A DNA stretch of 21,312 bases from JAYWIG01 sp043789035 (GTDB taxonomy: Bacteria; Pseudomonadota; Gammaproteobacteria; Burkholderiales; Burkholderiaceae_E): assembly GCA_043789035.1 (NCBI GenBank), contig JAYWIG010000012.1, forward strand, positions 1 through 21,312, written 5' to 3'. Shown one piece after another: positions 15,476-21,312 of the stretch. The notes beneath the pieces were generated by a model. That model saw only the letters and a program-made list of their open reading frames with translations, ran no database searches and was not told where the DNA came from. Position numbers and translations under genes: made by a program. Position 1 is the first letter of the stretch. Every line of letters starts with the position of its first letter.

Positions 15476-15856
15476 ATGCCCCCACAAAGCAAAAAAGCGT
15501 TCTTGCAACTTTGCGAAGGCGCGCCGATAGAAAAGTTCAATGCAGGTGATGTGCTGATGCGTCAAGGCGACGAAGGTACGTTTAGCTACGTTATCCTTAA
15601 AGGCGAAGTCGCTATCGATGTAACGACACCGCATACTTTCGAAGCAAAAAGAGTCGCTCGAAGAAGTGCTGGCGAGCTAATTGGCGAGCTCTCGCTCTTC
15701 CAAAAAATCAGGTCTGCTACCGTCATAGCATTAGAGCCTTGCGAATGCGCCCTTATTCCACATGCCGTACTTCTACAAATCATTACGGCCCAGCATTCGC
15801 TTGCCCTCGCCTTGCTGGCGGCAACAATGGAAAAAGCCCGCGAGCACACGGCTTGA
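15476..15856 (+). CDS. Stand-alone cyclic-nucleotide-binding domain protein
   Basis: The protein has about 126 aa and is essentially one CAP_ED (cNMP-binding) beta-barrel with no HTH. The barrel starts EKFNAGDVLMRQGDEGTFSYVILKGEVAI; the phosphate-binding cassette is GELIGELSLFQKIRSATVIAL, where the Glu and Arg that contact cyclic nucleotide ribose and phosphate are kept. It begins 6 bp after the LuxR stop; an in-frame TTG at 15470 overlaps the interval and is nearer to AAGGA, so the start is uncertain. Without an output domain it may act as a sensor subunit, a competitor for ligand or a partner of the Crp-like protein that follows 14 bp later. Ligand type is not proven. Confidence 0.82.
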   Translation: MPPQSKKAFLQLCEGAPIEKFNAGDVLMRQGDEGTFSYVILKGEVAIDVTTPHTFEAKRVARRSAGELIGELSLFQKIRSATVIALEPCECALIPHAVLLQIITAQHSLALALLAATMEKAREHTA

Positions 15857-15867
15857 CCAACACTTAA

Positions 15868-15901
15868 TTTGTGAACACACTAGTGGCTACACGTTCACAA
15901 A
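15868..15901. promoter_or_regulatory. 9-bp inverted repeat at the start of the Crp/Fnr gene (candidate autoregulatory site)
   Basis: TTTGTGAAC at 15868-15876 and GTTCACAAA at 15893-15901 are perfect inverted copies with a 16-bp spacer. The half-site TGTGAA is the same as in the palindrome at 14670. The repeat overlaps the first codons if GTG 15871 is the start, or lies just upstream if ATG 15910 is used. It could be an operator or an RNA hairpin limiting translation. Confidence 0.45.
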
Positions 15902-16524
15902 AAAGCCAAATGAAAAGCCCTTTGCTCGACAAACTGATTTCGATAAGTCCGGTGCGGACATTTTCGAAACATGCGTTGCTTATTCAGGAGGGCGATACAA
16001 CCGACAATTTGTTCATTTTGCTCAAGGGAAAAGTACGTGCATTTTCCATTGGGGGAGACGGCAAGGAAATTACCTTTTCAGAGTATTTTCCTGTCGAGCT
16101 TTTTGGCGAAATGGCTTTAGATGGGCAACCTCGTTCAGCTTCTGTTCAAGCAACGGAGACATGCCAATGCGCAATTGTTACGAAGGCCGAACTGCAGGTT
16201 TTTCTGTTTAACGAACCACAATTCGCCTTCGAGATCATTTGTAAGGTTATAGCGCGTGCGCGCCAAGCAACCGATTCAGCCAGAAACCTCGCCTTACTTG
16301 ATGTTTATGGCCGGTTAAAAGTATTCCTAGATACTGAGGCTGCGATTGAATCCGACGGGAAGCGCTCGCTGATCAGCCGATTCACCCATCAAGAGATTGC
16401 AACCCGCATAGGTGCATCAAGGGAAATGGTGAGTAAGCTCCTAAAGGACTTAGAAAACGGCGGTTATATTAATTTTCCCGCTCAATCGAGAATTGTTGTT
16501 GGCCGGATTCCAGAGCGCTGGTGA
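15871..16524 (+). CDS. Crp/Fnr-family transcriptional regulator
   Basis: The protein has 217 aa from GTG 15871, or 204 aa from ATG 15910; neither has a good ribosome site, so coupling to the gene before is possible. Residues about 20-115 are a cNMP-binding barrel with a well-kept cassette, FGEMALDGQPRSASVQA (Glu and Arg present). A dimerisation helix follows (about 118-145), then a winged helix with recognition helix FTHQEIATRIGASREMVSKLLKDLENGGYI at 171-200. The Fnr Cys cluster is absent, so an oxygen-sensing Fe-S role is unlikely; cAMP or cGMP response is plausible given the cyclase encoded at the other end of the locus. Its end faces the S8 protease gene, 27 bp away. Confidence 0.9.
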   Translation: MNTLVATRSQKSQMKSPLLDKLISISPVRTFSKHALLIQEGDTTDNLFILLKGKVRAFSIGGDGKEITFSEYFPVELFGEMALDGQPRSASVQATETCQCAIVTKAELQVFLFNEPQFAFEIICKVIARARQATDSARNLALLDVYGRLKVFLDTEAAIESDGKRSLISRFTHQEIATRIGASREMVSKLLKDLENGGYINFPAQSRIVVGRIPERW

Positions 16525-16551
16525 CATTAATTTTTTCGGCGTTAAGGAAGT

Positions 16552-18498
16552 CTACCGCAACCGATTTGGAAAACCAATTACCGGTGAAGGTATCGTTAAA
16601 GTTTTGAGTAACATTGCATTATCCATGTTTCGATTTGCCGGAATAGCTAACGCATTTAACAATGCCCGAGCAACCTGCGGGGCTGCAACGCTGGTGCCAT
16701 CCATTCTCGCGGTAGTACCACTTCTATTACCAGCAGCTAAAACTCCGTGCAAGCCCAATGAATAGTCGCTCGGCGCGACGACTGAAACAGCCGCACCACG
16801 TGAACTGTACTCAACTTCTAATTCGCGCCGGGCCGGGTCTGAAGGGTCAGGCCATGGATTGCCTTTGACCAAGCAACCGCCCACCGTAATTGAATTTATG
16901 CCCGTGGCGATGTTATTCAGTGTTTCGTAACTAGTAACGAAATTCGCAGCAACCCCACCTTTGGCAAACTTGGCCTCGCGTCGGTAGCCTTTGTCGCCTA
17001 ACGCTGGGTTTGAACGTTGAATTTGGGCACTGAAAGATATTGCTTCGTTCGAATCATTCTTAACTTCAATTGACCACAACCCATGGGGAGCTAAACCTCG
17101 CTTTTTCATTGACGGTGAGGGGCGAGTTGGAGATATTGCAACCACAAACCCTAACAAGTTTGGGCAATCCGGCGATTGATCGGTTGCATTAGCCATGGCA
17201 ATGTATTTCCCGCCCGCTGTTGTGAGGCCAGCTAAGTCATTAGAAAGGTTCACTGTAATTGTCTCAGCGGTTGGCGTGGTCAACGCAAGTGAAACCTCGC
17301 CATTGTATGAATCTAAGCCTGAGCTCGAATCGATCCAAACTTCAATCATCGTGTCAATTGGCGTATCAGGTAGAACTTGAAACGCAATACGGCCTGACGA
17401 ATTATTGGCTGTTAACTCTCCAGAGGCATGACCACGGCGCTTTGCACCGTTGCCAGCGGCTAACACAAGACGCATGTCAGATAGCTTGCCACTTAGCTTT
17501 GGTTTAAGCATTTCGTTCAATGCTCGCTCAAGTAAAGATCTACCCTTCCCCGGGCCAGCATAAGCGCCGTCACTGATGTTCACTACAATCGGCACATCGC
17601 CTCCGGCACTTAATTGCATCCATTGCAATGCATCTAAAATATGTACGCAAAGCGAAGCGCCAGACGTATCTTTAAAGGGGCGCCATGGTAACTGCACCGC
17701 GTAAATCGCAGCATTTTCTACGGCGTCCGGCAAAGCATTGACTCCTCGCCCCTTACCGACTGCCAAATCTAGAACATGAGTACCATGGCTAAGTGGTCCT
17801 TCAACCGGAATGTATCCCGACTTGGTGTAGGTTTTAGTTTCGCCAAGGGTATTTTTTGCGACGTTGATCGAGGCGGCATTAATTACTGCTCCATAGCCGA
17901 ACGTCGAATTAACACGCCAATCAGCCCCCACAACGAGGTTTCTAGGAACGCTTTCTGGATCTTGATCCCATAACTCAACTATTCGCGACGTATTTCCTGT
18001 AGAGTCTTGAAACGATCTGTGCGCATAAGCAATTCCATGATCAATGATTCCAAAAAACAAGCCTGGCAAAAGCGCGCTAACTCCGCCACTAGGTACCGTA
18101 GACCTTATTTGCGTGGCGGCAGGCAAGCCAAACTTACAAGCCCCTTTTCGATTGAGTACGATTTCTTCATGAAGCGCAACGATAGCATTTGTGCCGACCA
18201 AACCCGTGGCATACTCAGTCCACTTGTCATTTGGCGCAGCGTCGTAAAGGTAAGCACCATTAACTTTAATTCCAACCCCTAAAGCGCTAACTGATTGTCT
18301 ATCACCCTCATCAGGTACATGAATCAAAAACGGAACATTTTCGCCGAACGTCTTCCGATAGCCCTCGAACCCAGTAATTAGCGCCCATTTCAAATATGGG
18401 TCTACTTTTTTAAAAATCCCAGAATTTAAAGGCGACTCTTGTAATTCAGCTAGAGTTAGGTTGGCAGCTAGTATCGCTGCACGATCTTGCGTGGTCAT
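16552..18498 (-). CDS. Subtilisin-like serine protease (S8 family), no signal peptide
   Basis: The protein has 648 aa; AAGGTG lies 8 nt before the ATG. The catalytic triad is visible in order: Asp153 in FFGIIDHGIAYAH, His238 in PLSHGTHVLDLA, and Ser603 in DGTSVAAPQVARAL, with oxyanion Asn350 in VLAAGNG. Between Asn and Ser there is a long insert (about 355-535) that looks beta-rich (IEVWIDSSSGLDSYNG, WSIEVKNDSNEAISFSAQI), similar to inserted sandwich domains of large subtilases. An N-terminal region of about 140 residues (LNSGIFKKVDPYLKWALITGFEGYRKTFG) is neither a signal peptide nor a clear I9 propeptide. It is the last gene of the cluster after the PAP2-fold enzyme (27-bp gap). It probably acts in the cytoplasm or leaves by an unusual route; targets are unknown. 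Confidence 0.9.
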   Translation of the reverse strand: MTTQDRAAILAANLTLAELQESPLNSGIFKKVDPYLKWALITGFEGYRKTFGENVPFLIHVPDEGDRQSVSALGVGIKVNGAYLYDAAPNDKWTEYATGLVGTNAIVALHEEIVLNRKGACKFGLPAATQIRSTVPSGGVSALLPGLFFGIIDHGIAYAHRSFQDSTGNTSRIVELWDQDPESVPRNLVVGADWRVNSTFGYGAVINAASINVAKNTLGETKTYTKSGYIPVEGPLSHGTHVLDLAVGKGRGVNALPDAVENAAIYAVQLPWRPFKDTSGASLCVHILDALQWMQLSAGGDVPIVVNISDGAYAGPGKGRSLLERALNEMLKPKLSGKLSDMRLVLAAGNGAKRRGHASGELTANNSSGRIAFQVLPDTPIDTMIEVWIDSSSGLDSYNGEVSLALTTPTAETITVNLSNDLAGLTTAGGKYIAMANATDQSPDCPNLLGFVVAISPTRPSPSMKKRGLAPHGLWSIEVKNDSNEAISFSAQIQRSNPALGDKGYRREAKFAKGGVAANFVTSYETLNNIATGINSITVGGCLVKGNPWPDPSDPARRELEVEYSSRGAAVSVVAPSDYSLGLHGVLAAGNRSGTTARMDGTSVAAPQVARALLNALAIPANRNMDNAMLLKTLTIPSPVIGFPNRLR

Positions 18499-18525
18499 AG
18501 TGGTTTCACCTTAAAACATATGCTA

Positions 18526-19641
18526 TTAAGCAATACCAATGGCTGCCAGCTCAACGCCAGCTTTTTCCCACAATACATTTAGTGAGGCCGCAGCCGGAGC
18601 GCCTACTGCTAGAGAAATTGGGGCTTCATTCATAGATGTGCGCGTAGGATCCCAATCGATGGCGGCACCCGTTTCTGTCCCGTCCAATACGCGGCTAGTA
18701 CGAGTCCCTGCAGCAGTCCGCGTTTCGCAAATCGCCACAAAGTATTCCGCCAAACTTAAACCAAGTGCCTGCCCAGCTGCGTGGTCTACGGGGAAGTGAA
18801 GCCCTGCAATTGTCCTATTCGTTGCAATGCGCTCAGCCAACCTATGCATTTGAACCGACGCTGGGCTTGTAGAGTTTTGCTTGAATAAAGTAAGCAATAG
18901 ATGAGTCGCTAAGTAAGCTTCAGTCGCATGTCCACTTGGGTAGGCGGAATAACCAGGAGTAGGCAACATCGGTTGAATGTTGGGCGAATATTCAATAGGT
19001 CGCGGGCATGCGAGTGCATGTTTAAACCGCATACTCATGGTCATGCCAAACCTTAACGCACAATCAAGAAGCTCTAAAGTTCGTGGTGTACGCTGCATAC
19101 TTAAACCCAGAACCACAGACCAATAAGGAACCTGAGGTACGACTTGACTGACGATTTCAGCGGCCCGCTCCTCTCGTCGGCTAGCCCAACTTTGCACCAA
19201 AGGCAACTGCGCAATAAACGTAGATTTAGGTGGCCGAATAAGTGTCACTATATCTCCAGCAACCCCAACCAGCTTTGCTGTACCAACAGCAGGCATGCTA
19301 AACGTCAAACCCGACATGAGTTCCATATCGTAAATACGCGCCCGAACATGAGGCTCCATAAGAAACAGTTCAGTTCCATCGGCACCATTAGGTAGGCCAT
19401 CAGCTGCTGGCCAGACTCGTACGGAACTCCATTCCGCTACCCAATAACTAGGCAGTAACACCTCTTCATAACACGCGTCTCGGGTACTTAACAAACCAGC
19501 AGGCGCATCTCCTGCGAGAGAACCAACACCCGCGTATCCGGCGTATCCGGCGTAACCTGCATAACCCGCGTATCCTGCATAACCAGCATAACCAGCATAA
19601 CCGGCATAGCCTGCATAACCTGCATAACCTGCAAAAGACAT
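18526..19641 (-). CDS. PAP2-fold enzyme (acid phosphatase / vanadium haloperoxidase superfamily) with an N-terminal Ala-Gly-Tyr repeat
   Basis: The protein has 371 aa from ATG 19641, with GGAG 6 nt upstream (an upstream TTG overlaps that site). After Met-Ser-Phe come eleven uninterrupted Ala-Gly-Tyr triplets (residues 4-36), then AGVGSLAGD. The C-terminal half has the three PAP2 motifs: K207 to RP at 214-215 (KHALACPRP), PSGH at 235-238, and R276 to H282 plus Asp286 (RTIAGLHFPVDHAAG). In this superfamily the residues bind phosphate or vanadate; the longer spacing and soluble, helix-rich, TM-free body favour the haloperoxidase or soluble phosphatase side over membrane lipid phosphatases. There is no signal peptide unless the repeat has that role. 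It sits 44 bp after the cyclase gene and 27 bp before the S8 protease. Confidence 0.84.
   Translation of the reverse strand: MSFAGYAGYAGYAGYAGYAGYAGYAGYAGYAGYAGYAGVGSLAGDAPAGLLSTRDACYEEVLLPSYWVAEWSSVRVWPAADGLPNGADGTELFLMEPHVRARIYDMELMSGLTFSMPAVGTAKLVGVAGDIVTLIRPPKSTFIAQLPLVQSWASRREERAAEIVSQVVPQVPYWSVVLGLSMQRTPRTLELLDCALRFGMTMSMRFKHALACPRPIEYSPNIQPMLPTPGYSAYPSGHATEAYLATHLLLTLFKQNSTSPASVQMHRLAERIATNRTIAGLHFPVDHAAGQALGLSLAEYFVAICETRTAAGTRTSRVLDGTETGAAIDWDPTRTSMNEAPISLAVGAPAAASLNVLWEKAGVELAAIGIA
19533..19632 (-). repeat. Tandem 9-bp coding repeat (eleven Ala-Gly-Tyr triplets)
   Basis: Eleven consecutive 9-base units on the minus strand each encode Ala-Gly-Tyr. Codons vary between units: Ala as GCA, GCC, GCT and GCG; Gly as GGT, GGC and GGA; Tyr as TAT and TAC. 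The peptide is identical in every unit while third positions have drifted, which indicates selection on the amino-acid repeat rather than only fresh slippage. Confidence 0.92.
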
Positions 19642-19685
19642 CTCGTTCTCCAATAATTAACGTTTGCAAAAAACTTTGAATTTGA

Positions 19686-21312
19686 CTAAGCAGGAACTCC
19701 CGCTTTAGCCAAGGCATCACCTAAAAAATCCATGTACTTGGGCACGTAATCTCGCCCGGGGAAACGGGCCTTAAATGCAGCGACCGTAAAGTTAGGTTCT
19801 AAGCGCCCCAAACCTTTCACCGCCGATCGAGCAGCTTCATCATTACCCTGCAAAGAATGAGCAATTGCTAAAGCTCGCCAAGTAGATGCATGCGACCTAT
19901 TCAGTCTTATCGACGAATTCGCAAGCTCAATGGCCCGTTCGTAGTTACGCCCAGATATGGCAGCTGAAGCACCAAGAGATTCGTAAAAATATCGTAACGG
20001 ATCTAACGGCGAAAGCTCGAGCGAAGCTTCAGTGAGCCGCACAGCTTCATCGCCTTCGGCACGAAACGCATGCATGGTTCCTTTTAACAACATTGCCAAA
20101 GATTCGTTTGGATTGCTCAATAATGCCAAGTCGTAGGCCTTTTCGGCCTCTTCAAAATCATGCTTTAAATAGGCTTGAACAAGACCTGCCATGGTTAAAG
20201 CAAGCGGAGATGTAGGCGAAAGTTGCAATGACGTCGCGGCCGACCTATAAGCATTTTCTGTGTCAGATTTAACCGAATCAGACATGCCTTGCACGACGCG
20301 CAATACACTCCATTTAGCCATCCAAGCATACGGCTCAGGGTGCCGAGGATGGCGGTCCATCAAATGATTCAGCATTTCCGCTGATTTTGAAAACCAAACC
20401 TTATCAAAACTATTGTGCATGTTCGATACGGCAGCAGTGAGCAAAGCGCAGCTAGGAAGCGTCGGCATCGGCGTATGTAGCGCCTCCTCGGACTCAGCAC
20501 GAATAATGCCGCTTAATATTTTCGTTGAAATCTCGCGGGAATAAGCGCTATTTTTCTGGAAAAGCTCTGGCAGTTCGACTTTGAAGTCTTCACTCCATAA
20601 GATTGTTTCATCCCGCGATCGAATGAGTTCAATCGAAAGAAAAACGATTTGACCGACAGGCCTAAAACTACCGCTTACAACAAAGTCGGCTTTCAACAAC
20701 TTAGAAACTTCTGAATAACCTAGGCCTCGCCCGATTATCCCTTTTACGCTTAGTCTTGAGATAACTTTTAACCGAGTGGTTCTTGAAACACAACCAATCA
20801 GCCCTTCGGCGACGAGATCTGCAATCACCAGTTGATCTTCACTAGCCATCAGTGGCTCAAAGTACAAAATAGCGATTGTCGGCTGCAAGGACTCGATCTG
20901 GCGCAACGGCTGCCTTAGCGGAATTTCGTCCAACTTCTTTGTTTCAAAAGCTTTGAAGCACCTCACTGGGTCATCTAGCCCTCGGAGGTAACAAAGCCCC
21001 ATATCTTCAATTTCTGCATCAACTCTAGAGGTCAAATCTGACCTAACTTCAAGCGAAACGATCACATCATTTGGGGAACCCAAGGCAGCCAACCTTGCAG
21101 CTAAATTAACGCCAGCTCCGTAAATATCTACTTCCCTGGTAACCGCTTCTGTTCGATGAATACCGGAGCGCAGCAAAAGCTGCGGCTCGGAGCCATCCAA
21201 CTTGCGCACTTGTTGAAACGACGCAAGGCGCTTGGATGCGGCGAAGGCCGCTTTCAAAGCAACTGTCGAATCAGCAAACTCGATCATTAACCCATCTCCT
21301 AAACTCTTTACT
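19686..21312 (-). CDS. Class III nucleotide cyclase with FlgO/TolB-like and TPR domains, 5' end outside the window
   Basis: The frame is open to the window edge: before the apparent ATG at 21287 it reads VKSLGDGL, which continues MIEFADS to give K-S-L-G-D-G-L-M-I-E-F, the class III cyclase block with the second metal-binding Asp. So 21287 is not the real start. Then come RSGIHRTEAV and DIYGAGVNLAARLAALG, with the conserved Asn and Arg of the active site. After the cyclase end (about 120 visible residues) there is a FlgO/TolB-like region (TIAILYFEPLMASEDQ...VISRLSVKGI...ADFVVSGSF) and a C-terminal TPR array (EEAEKAYDLALLSNPNESLA, ALTMAGL). This architecture is common in proteobacterial adenylate or guanylate cyclases. 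It leads the - cluster into the AGY-PAP2 and S8 genes; cAMP versus cGMP cannot be decided from the visible part. Confidence 0.87.
   Translation of the reverse strand, partial: VKSLGDGLMIEFADSTVALKAAFAASKRLASFQQVRKLDGSEPQLLLRSGIHRTEAVTREVDIYGAGVNLAARLAALGSPNDVIVSLEVRSDLTSRVDAEIEDMGLCYLRGLDDPVRCFKAFETKKLDEIPLRQPLRQIESLQPTIAILYFEPLMASEDQLVIADLVAEGLIGCVSRTTRLKVISRLSVKGIIGRGLGYSEVSKLLKADFVVSGSFRPVGQIVFLSIELIRSRDETILWSEDFKVELPELFQKNSAYSREISTKILSGIIRAESEEALHTPMPTLPSCALLTAAVSNMHNSFDKVWFSKSAEMLNHLMDRHPRHPEPYAWMAKWSVLRVVQGMSDSVKSDTENAYRSAATSLQLSPTSPLALTMAGLVQAYLKHDFEEAEKAYDLALLSNPNESLAMLLKGTMHAFRAEGDEAVRLTEASLELSPLDPLRYFYESLGASAAISGRNYERAIELANSSIRLNRSHASTWRALAIAHSLQGNDEAARSAVKGLGRLEPNFTVAAFKARFPGRDYVPKYMDFLGDALAKAGVPA

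Noticed and set aside
15871..16524. Oxygen-sensing FNR
   Set aside because: The N-terminal Cys cluster needed for an Fe-S centre is missing; remaining Cys are scattered.
18526..19641. RiPP precursor peptide with AGY core
   Set aside because: The repeat is at the N-terminus of a full enzyme, and no radical SAM, YcaO or other maturation gene lies in the window.
19466..19720. Cys/Leu/Arg repeat protein (CRLCRLC...) in an alternative frame
   Set aside because: It is a shadow of the Ala-Gly-Tyr repeat read in another frame of the same strand; no start context and no codon evidence.
7602..21312. Recognised anti-phage defence system
   Set aside because: MBL, protease and cyclase parts recall such systems, but no CBASS, Pycsar, Avs or similar signature effector or sensor was seen, so only a hypothesis of a regulated proteolytic locus is offered.

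Overview
The window looks like chromosomal DNA of a betaproteobacterium, probably Burkholderiales. The argument is gene content: a Bug-family (TctC) solute-binding protein, a large exported lipoprotein with a carboxypeptidase-regulatory-like domain, a PilJ-type sensor fragment, and dense coding at what looks like middling GC (estimated by eye, not measured). The genus cannot be named from this sequence.

Layout. (1) 1-1932: a divergent pair (5' part of a secreted PilJ-domain protein on -, Bug protein on +) around a perfect 19-bp palindrome, then a PIN toxin and its small partner overlapping by ATGA. (2) 1952-7319, all on -: a lipoprotein SBP coupled by TAATG to an exported alpha/beta hydrolase, a strong terminator, a 740-aa lipoprotein, and a decayed Tat-exported amidohydrolase with three separate lesions. 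(3) 7602-16524, all on + apart from an insertion: an M4-like zinc metalloprotease, an MBL-fold hydrolase of the ComEC C-terminal type, and a four-TM coiled-coil membrane protein split by a complete IS21-family element (11729-14427, TSD AATGG). Then come a LuxR-type regulator, a stand-alone cyclic-nucleotide-binding domain protein and a Crp/Fnr regulator. (4) 16552-21312, on - and convergent with region 3: a class III nucleotide cyclase/TPR protein that runs off the window, a PAP2-fold enzyme starting with eleven Ala-Gly-Tyr triplets, and a subtilisin-like protease, in one close-packed cluster.

How the genes may work together. Regions 3 and 4 form an accessory locus. It has a predicted cyclic-nucleotide producer (cyclase), two predicted cyclic-nucleotide receivers (15476-16524), a LuxR regulator, and several hydrolases without obvious signal peptides (metalloprotease, MBL enzyme, S8 protease, PAP2 enzyme). 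My hypothesis is a cyclic-nucleotide-controlled proteolytic locus; I do not recognise it as a named system. In this strain the membrane-protein gene is inactivated by the IS, but its uninterrupted form can be rebuilt exactly in frame (358 aa).
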